Below, in pieces: positions 1 through 8,936 of a stretch of DNA of 39,623 nucleotides (position 1 is its first letter; each line of letters begins with the position of its first letter). The notes beneath the pieces are model-generated. The model made no database searches and was not told where the DNA came from. It saw nothing but the letters and a program-made list of their open reading frames with translations. The position numbers and the translations under genes are program-made. Source of the DNA: Candidatus Heimdallarchaeota archaeon (GTDB lineage: Archaea; Asgardarchaeota; Heimdallarchaeia; Heimdallarchaeales; Heimdallarchaeaceae); contig JAGLTB010000041.1 of the NCBI GenBank assembly GCA_023270155.1, forward strand, positions 1-39,623, written 5' to 3'.

Positions 1-675
1 TTGTTTCTGGATATCGTTGCACATGATTTTAGAAACTTCCAGACAGCTTCAAGAGGGTTTGTTGATCAAGTTTTAGAAGATAAAGAAATTACACCAGATA
101 TGGAAAAGAAATTTCTAGAAAAAACAAGATCTTCGTTATTGAAATCTGAAACACTCTTTACTAATTTAACAATTCTAATGCAAAGAGATATTCAGAAAGA
201 GCATGAATTCAGACCAGTAAGTCTTCTAGAAAGTTTCGAAAATGCTGAAGAAGTATTACAAGATCTATTTATTGATAAAGAAATCAACCTTAATATCAAA
301 AATATCACTTCAGACAATAAGATAATAGCTGATATGCTTTTTGACCAGTTGATACTTAATCTTTTAACAAATGTAGTCAAGTTCGATGAGCGAAAGAAAG
401 TTGAAATCGAAATTTCTTATGAAGGAAAGAAAGATAATTCATGTGTCATCTCAATAAAAGATAAAGGCAAAGGTATTCATCCTGATGAGAGAGAGGGTAT
501 TTTCGAGAGATTTTCTCAATTTAAGAAATACGGAGAAGGGATGGGACTAGGCTTATTCATTGTTAAGACTCTTGTAGACAGATACAATGGAGAGATCTGG
601 ATAGAAAGTAGAGAAGAAAAGGATTATACTAAAGGTACTGTTTTCAGGATTAAACTTCCATGTGCTTTGAATTAG
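1..675 (+). CDS. Sensor histidine kinase, C-terminal part (5' end outside window)
   Basis: The visible 224 residues are the dimerisation/phosphoacceptor and ATP-binding part of a two-component histidine kinase, which autophosphorylates a His and passes phosphate to a response regulator. Seen: H-box AHDFRN with His at residue 8, N-box LILNLLTNVVKF (about 117-128), G1 box DKGKGIHPDE (154-163), F-box region EGIFERF, and G2 box GEGMGLGLFIVK (178-189). Because the phosphoacceptor His lies only eight residues from the window edge, the sensor region must lie upstream and the TTG at position 1 is almost certainly not the true start. The H-box reads HDFRNF instead of the usual HDLRNPL. No response regulator is nearby. 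The stop is followed by a T-rich run. Family assignment is firm; the signal sensed is unknown. Confidence 0.93.
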   Translation: MFLDIVAHDFRNFQTASRGFVDQVLEDKEITPDMEKKFLEKTRSSLLKSETLFTNLTILMQRDIQKEHEFRPVSLLESFENAEEVLQDLFIDKEINLNIKNITSDNKIIADMLFDQLILNLLTNVVKFDERKKVEIEISYEGKKDNSCVISIKDKGKGIHPDEREGIFERFSQFKKYGEGMGLGLFIVKTLVDRYNGEIWIESREEKDYTKGTVFRIKLPCALN

Positions 676-825
676 ATTTCGGAATAATGGTAAGAATCTT
701 TTGTTTTTTTATCGAAATTTTATCTATGTTGTTCACTTTCAACAGAGTCTCTCTTCTGGTTTAAATACGAATTTCCCCCATATTCATTTGGAGTAGAGTA
801 CTTTGTTTAAAGAACTCTCTTCTAA

Positions 826-897
826 GGGGGGGTGGAAAAACCCCCTCCCAAACCTATCTTCTCTATTATCCACGGGGGGAGGAAATCCCCCACACCC
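826..897. repeat. Two G/C-rich hairpins, degenerate direct repeat
   Basis: The 340-base gap between the kinase and the next gene is AT-rich except for two similar blocks, GGGGGGGTGGAAAAACCCCC at 826-845 and GGGGGGAGGAAATCCCCC at 874-891, each followed by a short C-rich tail. Each can form a hairpin of five or more G:C pairs with an A-rich loop, and the blocks start about 48 nt apart. They may be terminator-like, a repeat element or a G-rich structure. The rest of the gap holds the promoter of the next gene and no convincing ORF. Confidence 0.7.
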
Positions 898-970
898 TTC
901 TTTTCGTTTATCATTAAGAAGAATTAAATAAAATCATTCTGTACTTGAATTCTGATATACTCAAGCAAAT

Positions 971-978
971 TTATATAA
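971..978 (+). promoter_or_regulatory. TATA box of the 228-aa membrane protein gene
   Basis: TTATATAA lies about 38 nt before the ATG at 1016, so transcription probably starts near 1003 and leaves a leader of roughly 12 nt. An AGAGG sequence at 1001-1005 could act as a ribosome site only if transcription starts slightly earlier. Confidence 0.55.
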
Positions 979-1015
979 AGGTTCTACATTCAAATTATCT
1001 AGAGGATTCTCTAAT

Positions 1016-1702
1016 ATGAAGAGCAGAATAGCTATCTATTTCATGCTTGTTTTAATTGTTCTCTATCCTTTTATCAATGATAGCTCAGCTTTTTATTCAA
1101 TTCAAGGTTCTCTAGTAACAGATAAATTACATGGTTTAGAAGAAATTATCATAGTAGAAGGGATCTATTTTTTGGTGATTGATAATACTGGGCTGGTATC
1201 AAAAAACTTTGAGAGAAATGATACATATGTTGAATATGCAATTATGTTCAATGCTACTTGGAATGAGGACATAACAGGTGAAGGTGTAATTCATAACGGA
1301 TCTTACCTAATGGTTCCATTCAGCTTTGAATACGAAGACGTATATGTTACTGAAATCACAATTACTTTCGATTCAACAAGTAGAGTCTCATCTTTTGTTA
1401 CAACTGATGCAGGTTTTACCCAATTTATTGCAGAACTAGCTGATTTGGAGCAAGAATCGATGAGACCTTTAATCATCTCTATTTCAGTTGTTGGGAGTGT
1501 TCTAGCAGTCTTAATTGTCTTCATTTCATTAAGAACAAGAAGAGTAACCCCCTTATCAAGAATTTTTAGACGACGACGACGACATCTACAACCAGTTAGA
1601 TGTGATAGTTGTGGAGAGGAAAATCCTCCAGGAACCACAATATGTGAATTTTGTGAGGCTAGAATTAAAGATACTGGTGAAAAAATTAGAAGTATTGGAT
1701 AA
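1016..1702 (+). CDS. Membrane protein with extracytoplasmic domain and C-terminal zinc ribbon
   Basis: Not a recognised family. The 228-aa protein has an N-terminal hydrophobic signal (about residues 4-25), a beta-rich outer domain with N-x-S/T sequons, a transmembrane helix near residues 152-172, a strongly basic stretch (RRRRRH) and a cytoplasmic zinc ribbon, CDSCGEENPPGTTICEFC (two CxxC pairs). The basic cluster after the helix fits a cytoplasmic C-terminus by the positive-inside rule. The ribbon may bind a partner protein or nucleic acid. A 265-aa protein at 16417-17205 has the same overall plan (signal, outer domain, one TM, CxxC...CxxC tail) without clear similarity elsewhere. It converges on the 822-aa propeller gene with only 33 nt between. 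Confidence 0.8.
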   Translation: MKSRIAIYFMLVLIVLYPFINDSSAFYSIQGSLVTDKLHGLEEIIIVEGIYFLVIDNTGLVSKNFERNDTYVEYAIMFNATWNEDITGEGVIHNGSYLMVPFSFEYEDVYVTEITITFDSTSRVSSFVTTDAGFTQFIAELADLEQESMRPLIISISVVGSVLAVLIVFISLRTRRVTPLSRIFRRRRRHLQPVRCDSCGEENPPGTTICEFCEARIKDTGEKIRSIG

Positions 1703-1735
1703 TTAGAGAAAAAGAAAAAGGAAGAGGGAAAAGAT

Positions 1736-4204
1736 TTATACTTTTCTTCGTTTTCTAAACAGAATTACTGGGATAGCTATAATTGGTATAGTTATTAGAA
1801 GAATAAGTTTTGATAACTCATTTATAATTACATTATCAATTGTTATATCATACGCTAAACCAGCTACATTATCATTCCAATCTGTTGCGTTGATGATTAT
1901 TTGGTATGCGCCATTTTCATAGTTTGTTGAAACGATACTAAATAAAGCAGTATGCCAATTAGTAGACCAACTGTCAAACCATGTAGCATTTTTCAGAGTT
2001 AACTTTAGTTGTTTTATTCCTGCATAATCAGAGGCAACGACATTAATATCTCGTGTTCCTGATATTGTAAGAGAACCCATATCATCGATTATATCTGGAG
2101 CTATTACATCGAATGTTCTGTCATAGATATTTATTCCTTGAAAACTACCAACCCAGACTTCTCCTGTAGAGGGAACGTATAAAGCTCTTTTCACAAAAAG
2201 TGTTGAAAGCCCTTCAGCTTCTGATTCATATTTCAGTTCACCGTTTGTATAATTGTAAGCGTAGAGTCCAGAATTCGCTACAATGTATATTTCTTCTTCA
2301 GTGTCTAAATAATAGATATCATTGATTGATGGATAGAGTATTTCCGATGCTTTACCAAAGTTGGAAAAAGTCTCTGACACTGGGTTGAAAATTCTTACAT
2401 TTGGATATTGATCGAGTCCAAACCAGAGAAGACCATTTATCCATTCGAGAGAAGCAATGTTCCATAATCCTCCACCGAATCTGCTAATTTCAGTAAGGGT
2501 TGTTAAGTTATACAGGATTAAGTAATCATTTGTACCAACATAGAGAACTTCTCTAGTAGGATCTTGGAGGACACAATTAACTTCCAACACAGTTTTATCT
2601 GTAGTAAAATTTTCAACATGATATGTTCCTAAGTTCCAGTTATATATTACCAACGAACCATTTCCACCATTTCCAGCAAATTGAGCAGCTGTAGAATAAT
2701 ATATTAAACTTTCATTGTAAGAAGATGAAATATCTCTTACGTATCTATATTCACTCAGAGGTAGGATAGATTCCATGTTTGTTATGGTTGTTGTCACAAT
2801 ATCATACATATATCTATGATGATACATTTTCTGTGCAGTTACTAGTAATTCTCCAGCGGTATCTCCTCCTGCACCACCTATCCCTTCAATGAGGTGTTCA
2901 ACTGAAAGAGGATTCAATCTATCCAAGGCAGTTGGATCTACTCTGTCAAGACCTAGTAAAGATGAAACATACACATACCCATCTGTTGGATTATAATTCA
3001 CATCTGTAGCCATATTGTGTGCTAAACCAAATATTGGGCTTTGTTCTGTAATAGCTGTGGCTGGAGGTGAATAATTCATTTTTTGGATTCGTTGGACAGT
3101 TCCAATGATTAATTTCCCATCAATTGAATCTAATCTGATTGTAGCCAACAAGCTTTCAATTGGATAAGGAGCTCCAGTTACGGTAGGAACAGGATAACCT
3201 CCAGGTAATGAACCATACAATGATTTTGCTATTGCTGCTAAACTTGTTGTATTGAAAACTAATAATCCAGCTTCAGCGTTTGTTGTATAAGGGGAAACAA
3301 TGAAACCCAATTCGTTAACAGGATCGCAAACAAGATCTAATATAGCTCTTGAATAGTAAGTACCTTGAGTATAGTTGAAAGTCATGATAGTATCATTTTC
3401 AAATAACACTGAGAGACCATCACAAACTGCAGTTGGTTCATCATATGTTACAATGAATGTCATTCCAAGAGAAGGATAGAACTTTACAAGTTTTGTATAG
3501 TCATGCAGAAGTCCTTGACTGGTTGTAAACCATTCTGTAGTATTATCTGAAGTGTCAATTTTATATACACCCACAGAAGTCCCGATAAAAGCAAAACTTT
3601 CCGAGGAATTAACATCAACAGTCAGCATTTTTACAGAAGGGGAAGGTGGGTTATAACCACTTATATCAGCAAATGTATCCTTGATAGGATCATATACATA
3701 CAATCCATGAGATTGAGTAACAATCCAAACTAGATGATTCACTGGGTCAACATCAATAAAATCCCCTAACTCAAAATTGGTTGCAACTCCTGTAAGAAGT
3801 GGAGTAGCTGAATAGGGTTCCTCAGAATAGTTGAGAATATCAACTCCTTGAACAGATCCGATGTAAAGTAATTTTAGATCTTTATCTATTTCCAGATTTT
3901 GAATTTGCACATCTGTTAGACCTATCTCATCAGTGTAAACAGTTTGATTTGATAAATCATCTCTTTGGATTACAGCTAAACCTTCAGGAGCATTTGTGAA
4001 AATGAGGTTGTCTTCTTCACTTACTGCTAAACCAACATGACCAGGTGGACCATATATGTGTTCAAAAGCGTCATCTCCGTTTTGTTCAAATTGGAATTGG
4101 TTACTTTGATCATCTATTGTTGCATTAATAATATTTATTCCTGAAAGAAAACTCGAAAAAACTAACAAGGTTAGTACACTAAGTACTGTTATTTTTCCTT
4201 TCAT
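1736..4204 (-). CDS. Large exported beta-propeller protein with C-terminal membrane anchor
   Basis: 822 aa. Seen: signal peptide at residues 1-28, then many repeats of the type GLAVSEEDNLIFTNAPEGL, LLYIGSVQGVDIL, VWIVTQSHGLYVYD and GEVWVGSFQGINIYD. These resemble the ligand-sensing propeller repeats found outside the membrane in two-component sensors (Reg_prop-like). An Ig-like domain follows (about 710-785, with ITISGTRDINVVASDYAG-type strands), then a transmembrane helix (about 793-815) and the tail RKRRKV. Unlike sensor kinases it has no cytoplasmic domain, so it is probably a surface binding or adhesion protein. The histidine kinase gene lies 1 kb away on the other strand, which makes a sensory partnership possible but unproven. 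A minus-strand TATA-like TTTAAAATAT lies near 4226-4235, about 25 nt before the ATG, so the mRNA may be almost leaderless. Confidence 0.82.
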   Translation of the reverse strand: MKGKITVLSVLTLLVFSSFLSGINIINATIDDQSNQFQFEQNGDDAFEHIYGPPGHVGLAVSEEDNLIFTNAPEGLAVIQRDDLSNQTVYTDEIGLTDVQIQNLEIDKDLKLLYIGSVQGVDILNYSEEPYSATPLLTGVATNFELGDFIDVDPVNHLVWIVTQSHGLYVYDPIKDTFADISGYNPPSPSVKMLTVDVNSSESFAFIGTSVGVYKIDTSDNTTEWFTTSQGLLHDYTKLVKFYPSLGMTFIVTYDEPTAVCDGLSVLFENDTIMTFNYTQGTYYSRAILDLVCDPVNELGFIVSPYTTNAEAGLLVFNTTSLAAIAKSLYGSLPGGYPVPTVTGAPYPIESLLATIRLDSIDGKLIIGTVQRIQKMNYSPPATAITEQSPIFGLAHNMATDVNYNPTDGYVYVSSLLGLDRVDPTALDRLNPLSVEHLIEGIGGAGGDTAGELLVTAQKMYHHRYMYDIVTTTITNMESILPLSEYRYVRDISSSYNESLIYYSTAAQFAGNGGNGSLVIYNWNLGTYHVENFTTDKTVLEVNCVLQDPTREVLYVGTNDYLILYNLTTLTEISRFGGGLWNIASLEWINGLLWFGLDQYPNVRIFNPVSETFSNFGKASEILYPSINDIYYLDTEEEIYIVANSGLYAYNYTNGELKYESEAEGLSTLFVKRALYVPSTGEVWVGSFQGINIYDRTFDVIAPDIIDDMGSLTISGTRDINVVASDYAGIKQLKLTLKNATWFDSWSTNWHTALFSIVSTNYENGAYQIIINATDWNDNVAGLAYDITIDNVIINELSKLILLITIPIIAIPVILFRKRRKV

Positions 4205-4267
4205 ATTTTTCTAATGTAGCTAGAATATTTTAAACCTATCTTATATCGGCAAAAAAGGAGAAAATGA

Positions 4268-4289
4268 AAGGATTAACGCTTTAATCCTT
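4268..4289 (-). terminator. Hairpin at the stop codon of the 409-aa protein gene
   Basis: AAGGATTAA and TTAATCCTT form a perfect 9-bp stem with a four-base loop. Read on the minus strand, the 5' arm contains the last codons and the TAA stop of the 409-aa gene, and T-rich sequence follows within about 20 nt. The arrangement fits a transcription terminator or mRNA 3'-end element that overlaps the coding end. Confidence 0.65.
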
Positions 4290-5510
4290 AAAAATTCTTG
4301 CTGCATTTTCTACAAATGCTTTGATGATTCTATCTCTTTTCAGCATTGTTTGTTCTAGATTGAAATGTATCCATCTTTTACTACCGAAGATTGGTTTCTT
4401 GATTTCAATTACCCTATGGGGAAGAATCAATATTAAATCCTCTGTTGGAAAATCATCTTTCATTTGAAGAGTTTTTCGAAAATCTTCTTCTACTAGTTTT
4501 TCTCTTTCTGCAAGATCTAAGAATCTATTGGCTTTTAGTTCAATCTTGGATAGTTTTTGCAGACTCACATGGAGATCATATTTTTCTTTCATACGTGGAG
4601 TTAGTCTCTTGGGTTTTCGAATCTCATTTAAGATTGCACCATATCGTGAGAATTCGACATTGATTTCTCTCTTTAACACCATTTGTTTAAGAACAAAGAT
4701 ACATTCTTCCAAACTCATACCTAATTCGAGAGAAACCGTTGTTAAATTGACATCCTTTTCATAATCCAAGCTTTCAATTATCAGATTTCGTTTTGATCTC
4801 TTTATTAATGATTTCCTAAGGAAAGGATGGTAGAATAACCATACAAATTGAAGTAAGAATATCCCTGATATTATTGCTAAATATCCTGATGTTGTATTAT
4901 ATTTTCTCCACTCTAATTCTGAGGGAGATCCAGCTATTGCTTTTCTGAATAGAGTGTCTTTTATCATCTTATCGTTTGTTATGAGATATATTTTCAATAT
5001 GAATTGAGATAAGAAAGCATAGATTAATATGAAATAGGTTCCGAAAGCAAAACCTTCATTGTAATAGTAATATCCATCAGGAATTCTCAGAGAAATTGAA
5101 AATACAATTATCAGGATAGTGCCTAGAAGTCTTAGAGCAAAACCATACAATCTGTATTTAGGTTGAAGTTTGAATATAAAGAGATAAGTGTTAAGAATAA
5201 CTAAAGAAGCTATAGGTAAGATGAAGGTAAAAACCCAAGAATCAATCGTCCAATACAATTCTGATCCTATATATCTTGAAGCAAGATAAAAGAATCTATT
5301 AGGTTCGATTAAAGCAATTGAAAATCCAACTATTGCTAATACAAGCATTGCTATTTCTGATATAAAATAATAAAACGGAAATCTACTTTTGTCATCAAGA
5401 ACAGTAGCTTCTTTTTTTTCTGTAGGTTGTTTTTTTTCAACAACTACTTTTGCCTTCTCCATCTCTCTTAATTTTTCACTAGGAATAGAATCTTCCCCTT
5501 CTGAAGACAT
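4281..5510 (-). CDS. Multi-pass membrane protein with cytoplasmic C-terminal domain
   Basis: Not a recognised family. The 409-aa protein has a charged 45-residue N-terminus, then about five or six hydrophobic segments (roughly residues 48-66, 86-110, 124-142, 152-172 and 208-225). A charged C-terminal part of about 180 residues includes a stretch resembling a small winged-helix or HTH (NLTTVSLELGMSLEECIFVL) followed by a coiled, Lys/Glu-rich region and a beta-rich end. The helix-turn-helix resemblance is by eye only. The gene is transcribed away from the exported 612-aa protein; the shared region at 5511-5643 holds both promoters, with TTTAAATATT (minus strand, near 5530-5539) about 20-30 nt before this ATG. 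A hairpin overlaps its stop codon. Confidence 0.72.
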   Translation of the reverse strand: MSSEGEDSIPSEKLREMEKAKVVVEKKQPTEKKEATVLDDKSRFPFYYFISEIAMLVLAIVGFSIALIEPNRFFYLASRYIGSELYWTIDSWVFTFILPIASLVILNTYLFIFKLQPKYRLYGFALRLLGTILIIVFSISLRIPDGYYYYNEGFAFGTYFILIYAFLSQFILKIYLITNDKMIKDTLFRKAIAGSPSELEWRKYNTTSGYLAIISGIFLLQFVWLFYHPFLRKSLIKRSKRNLIIESLDYEKDVNLTTVSLELGMSLEECIFVLKQMVLKREINVEFSRYGAILNEIRKPKRLTPRMKEKYDLHVSLQKLSKIELKANRFLDLAEREKLVEEDFRKTLQMKDDFPTEDLILILPHRVIEIKKPIFGSKRWIHFNLEQTMLKRDRIIKAFVENAARIFKD

Positions 5511-5529
5511 GCTATAAAAGACACAGCAT

Positions 5530-5539
5530 AATATTTAAA
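5530..5539 (-). promoter_or_regulatory. TATA box of the 409-aa protein gene
   Basis: On the minus strand CTTTAAATATTATG lies about 20-30 nt before the start codon at 5510, the spacing expected for a leaderless archaeal transcript. Confidence 0.6.
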
Positions 5540-5643
5540 GTAATTCAAATACCTTATAAAAGAGAAATAAAATCCGACAATAACTTTCGTTTAAGTTTTA
5601 GCTAGTTTAAAAACCAATTTCTGGATTCATCTATTGAGCAGAC

Positions 5644-7482
5644 ATGCGCTTACATCTCACCCGTATAATGTTGATGATCATATTGGTCACTTGCATCACT
5701 CTCGATAATGTTACATGGGTGGGATTAGGCTTAAATCTGCCCAATTCAGAACCCTACTCAACACACAAAAGTGGGGAGCTTTCAGGGACATTGGGAGATA
5801 ACATCACGTTTGAATACAATGAAACATTTAAAGAAAGCTCCCTAAACCTTTCTTTAGATATAACGAGTATAAACCGTTTCTGTGAAATCCGTTTTTACTT
5901 CTTAGTGGAAGGTGATAAATCACTCAGATCTGATCTAATAGTTGGATTCGAATTCGAAACAGAGAATCTGGAATTTATAATCGGAAGTCATATGCAAGAT
6001 ACTTTTGAACATGAATTGATACAAGGATTTTCGCTGTCAAACGAAGTTAATTCCAACTTGAATTTAACGCTCAATTTCCAGGGTCAAGCATCCTATGCCC
6101 AGAATGGGAGTATAACTGTTCTAGCTCATACTGCTTTCGTTAATCTTCCAATTCCAGAAATAACGGAAATACAACAGAGTTTTGAAATCACACCTGAGTC
6201 GATGAGTTTTGAAGGAGAAGTTTTAGGTGTCAAGAGAGTATATGCATTGTCTGTTCTAAATAACTCATTTGACGCGAATTATAGTCTTCTTTTACAACTT
6301 TCATTTACAACAAACGATTTTTTCTCTTTTAAGAGAGAACTAAGAATAGTAGTCAATTCAGAAGAACAGGAATTTCTGAATTTTGATTCTGATGGAGTAA
6401 ATTCTATAGAACTGGAACTCAACCTAGATTTAGGTATTAATGCAATAATATTTGATTTTAGAATTGAGATGTCGATTAATCTCATAGAAATTAGTAATAT
6501 AGCGATTGATGGTTATGCTGCTGTAGATTCTTCTGATGAAGATGTCTATTATGAAATTTTATGGAATGATGAAATTAACGAAACAATCAATCTTTCTCCC
6601 TTTAAACCTTCGTTAAGCATTGCAGAACAAATTCTTAATATCTCAATATGTATTAGTTTCGAGGGTACAAAAGTATATGATGGGATAGGATATACAGTTT
6701 TCCAAGGCTTAGTTCAACTTACTTCTGGTACAATACAGTCAGCAGCTCAAATAAATGAAAAATCATTTTTAGAAATTCATACTTTCACATATAATTATCT
6801 AGATCAAATTATGATAGAATTTAATGCTGCAGGAGCAGGAGTTGGAGTAATTTATATTTACAACACAACTACAATCCACACCCGAGCATTAAGTCATATT
6901 AACAAGCAAACATATCAGATAACTATAGAAGAATTCATAGAAATCGAAACACCAACTATTGGTTCTGTAAGTAGAGAATATTATGATGTGATTTTTATAG
7001 AGAACAATACAGTAGGATTTAGAACAAATCTTTCCTTAACTCTCTCATCTCAAGATTCAAATTTTGGTGGTTTGAACATCTATTTTATTGTAAATGATGA
7101 ACTCATTTTTACGAAAAGTATAGCAGATCTTGGTTCGGAAGAATTTTCAGAACATGTAGTTTTTCGTGAAGGTTATAATGAGATAAGAATCATCTTTTCA
7201 ATATCAGGAAACGGAGCAATTGTCAGATTAGAAGACATCAAATTTTCTTTATATCAATCAGACGAGGAAACACCATTTGAACAAAATCAGGAATTTACAG
7301 AAATACCTTTGTTCAAGAGTCCAAAGACCATTTTGGTTGGAATTTTTGTGCTATTTGATTGCTGGTTAATTATGGGGATTATTCTTAGAATTTACAGAGG
7401 AAGAAAGTTTAGTAAAAAGCAACAAACAGAGAATGATGAATTCATTTTAGAGATTGCACAGATTTCCCAAGATAATCCCTGA
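5644..7482 (+). CDS. Exported beta-rich protein with C-terminal membrane anchor
   Basis: Not a recognised family. The 612-aa protein has an N-terminal signal (hydrophobic residues about 7-20) and a long outer region rich in beta-type sequence with repeated phrases (LNLSLDI, LNLTLNF, LELNLDLGINAIIF) and many N-x-S/T sequons. A transmembrane helix (about 563-583) is followed by a basic cytoplasmic tail. The repeats suggest several similar beta-sandwich modules. The promoter lies in the divergent region, probably TTTAAAA near 5607-5613. The sequence CCGACAATAAC at 5574 resembles the element upstream of both histone genes. The gene ends about 55 nt before the start of the DNA-processing cluster, which has its own promoter, so it is probably a separate unit. 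Confidence 0.72.
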   Translation: MRLHLTRIMLMIILVTCITLDNVTWVGLGLNLPNSEPYSTHKSGELSGTLGDNITFEYNETFKESSLNLSLDITSINRFCEIRFYFLVEGDKSLRSDLIVGFEFETENLEFIIGSHMQDTFEHELIQGFSLSNEVNSNLNLTLNFQGQASYAQNGSITVLAHTAFVNLPIPEITEIQQSFEITPESMSFEGEVLGVKRVYALSVLNNSFDANYSLLLQLSFTTNDFFSFKRELRIVVNSEEQEFLNFDSDGVNSIELELNLDLGINAIIFDFRIEMSINLIEISNIAIDGYAAVDSSDEDVYYEILWNDEINETINLSPFKPSLSIAEQILNISICISFEGTKVYDGIGYTVFQGLVQLTSGTIQSAAQINEKSFLEIHTFTYNYLDQIMIEFNAAGAGVGVIYIYNTTTIHTRALSHINKQTYQITIEEFIEIETPTIGSVSREYYDVIFIENNTVGFRTNLSLTLSSQDSNFGGLNIYFIVNDELIFTKSIADLGSEEFSEHVVFREGYNEIRIIFSISGNGAIVRLEDIKFSLYQSDEETPFEQNQEFTEIPLFKSPKTILVGIFVLFDCWLIMGIILRIYRGRKFSKKQQTENDEFILEIAQISQDNP

Positions 7483-7504
7483 TCTCATTTTCATTTTTCT
7501 CCTA

Positions 7505-7526
7505 CCTTAAAAAGTAATTCACATAT
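7505..7526 (+). promoter_or_regulatory. Cluster promoter P1 with extended conserved element
   Basis: CCTTAAAAAGTAATTCACATAT combines a BRE/TATA-like core with a downstream stretch also found before the PD-(D/E)XK-like gene (10574-10596) and radA (18366-18388). The G of AAAG lies 25 nt before the ATG at 7539, so the transcript should be leaderless. This supports ATG 7539 over the GTG at 7533. Confidence 0.72.
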
Positions 7527-7538
7527 ATTTTAGTGAAC

Positions 7539-8936
7539 ATGGCTACATCTACATTATTTGACAAACTAAAAACTGTGAGTCAAAATCAAAAGAAGAATAT
7601 AAAGGAAAATTTACAAACCAGAGGAGAGCTTCCCTGGAAATATCAGATTCTGATAGTTTTAGGATTCTGGTTCCTCTTGTTTCTAGTTATGTTTGTACTC
7701 TGGAATCCAAATTCCCAATGGGGAGTCATAATAATTGCAAGTGTAGGTTCTGTGATTGCAGTTGAAGGAGTAAATTATTTTATTAGAAGGGTAACTGCTA
7801 AATCAAGATCAATTGAAGAAGAGTTGGAAGAGGGAGATGTTGATCAAGTTGATTTGAAAAAGCAATCGATTCTAATTGGAGATTCTTACAAGAGAGGATT
7901 TGCAGTTCTTGCTCAAAGAAGAAAAAATACTTACACACTTACACCTTTGATTGTATTGGAAGTTCATTTAGTCTCTTCATCCTCTTTATCTGTACTAAGT
8001 TCTCTTTCAAAGGTATCGTTACAAAAAATCAGTCTACAGTATAATTGCAGTATTGTAGATACATCAAGATATGAAGTCTTATTGCTTAAAGGAAATAATC
8101 AAAGCTGCAAACAAATTTCTTTACTTAGTACAATTAAGAACCTGGAAAATACATTTTTCCTGGATGCGATTGAGTTAGTAAACGAGCTAAAAAGAGAAAA
8201 AAGAATTGAATTTGAATGTCCAAAGCAAGAGATTCTAAAAGAATTGTTCCCATCCCATGGTCTTATAGTAAATTTTGAAACTCACACTAAAGAAGAAATC
8301 AATAGTGTAGAAGTAACAGCTATAGAGATTAAGACAGAAGAAACGTTTCCTTTGGATGAAGATGATGTGTTTAGTGAAGAAGAAATCAAATATCTTCAAG
8401 AAGATCTAAATCAAGAAGCTCTATCTTTAGAAGAAAGTGAGGAAGATAAAATCCAAAAATCAATGATAAAAGAAGTCCTTCTCAAAGAACTAGATTTCTC
8501 CATAGATTCATTTCTTACAACAGCTAGGGAATATTATAAGAAGGCAATAGAAAGGAATTTGGAGAGTAGCTTTGCTGTAAAAACAAATACTTTCCTCAAA
8601 TTTGTGCATCTCTTTTGTGATAAAAATGACATGCCATTTTTTTATCCCTCTTACTCTTATTTACTCAAAATAATCGAATTCTTGGATGTTGAAATGCCTT
8701 CATCCACAGATATTGAGAATTTCATTAATAAATTAGCGAACGAGTTTGTTGAAGTAGCTATTCCAGATGAGATTAAAGAAGAACTTTACGAAGCTTTGAA
8801 TAAGAAATTTAACAACAACGGTTCTTCCAATCAAGTTATTGAAGATGTTATAGATTCAAAAATCTCATCTATTCCATTACCCCCCGAAAAGAATACTAAA
8901 AATACAAAAATCGAGAGAGGTACTCAAGATGATTGA
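7539..8936 (+). CDS. Membrane-anchored protein heading the DNA-processing cluster
   Basis: Not a recognised family. I start it at ATG 7539 because the promoter spacing matches the other two promoters of this type. The 465-aa protein has two transmembrane helices near the N-terminus (about residues 34-53 and 60-80). A folded alpha/beta part of about 150 residues follows (motifs such as GDSYKRGFAVLAQRR and ELFPSHGLIVNFETH), then an acidic linker (about 255-305) and an alpha-helical C-terminal domain. Two N-terminal helices followed by such a domain recall the VirB3/VirB4 N-terminal arrangement of secretion systems; this is only an analogy. Its end overlaps the next gene by 8 nt (ATGATTGA), which implies translational coupling. 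It may be the membrane platform for the downstream ATPases. Confidence 0.72.
   Translation: MATSTLFDKLKTVSQNQKKNIKENLQTRGELPWKYQILIVLGFWFLLFLVMFVLWNPNSQWGVIIIASVGSVIAVEGVNYFIRRVTAKSRSIEEELEEGDVDQVDLKKQSILIGDSYKRGFAVLAQRRKNTYTLTPLIVLEVHLVSSSSLSVLSSLSKVSLQKISLQYNCSIVDTSRYEVLLLKGNNQSCKQISLLSTIKNLENTFFLDAIELVNELKREKRIEFECPKQEILKELFPSHGLIVNFETHTKEEINSVEVTAIEIKTEETFPLDEDDVFSEEEIKYLQEDLNQEALSLEESEEDKIQKSMIKEVLLKELDFSIDSFLTTAREYYKKAIERNLESSFAVKTNTFLKFVHLFCDKNDMPFFYPSYSYLLKIIEFLDVEMPSSTDIENFINKLANEFVEVAIPDEIKEELYEALNKKFNNNGSSNQVIEDVIDSKISSIPLPPEKNTKNTKIERGTQDD

Noticed and set aside
826-897. CRISPR array or tRNA in the G/C-rich block
   Set aside because: Only two degenerate copies are present, not a series of repeats with spacers, and no cloverleaf or T-loop consensus can be drawn.
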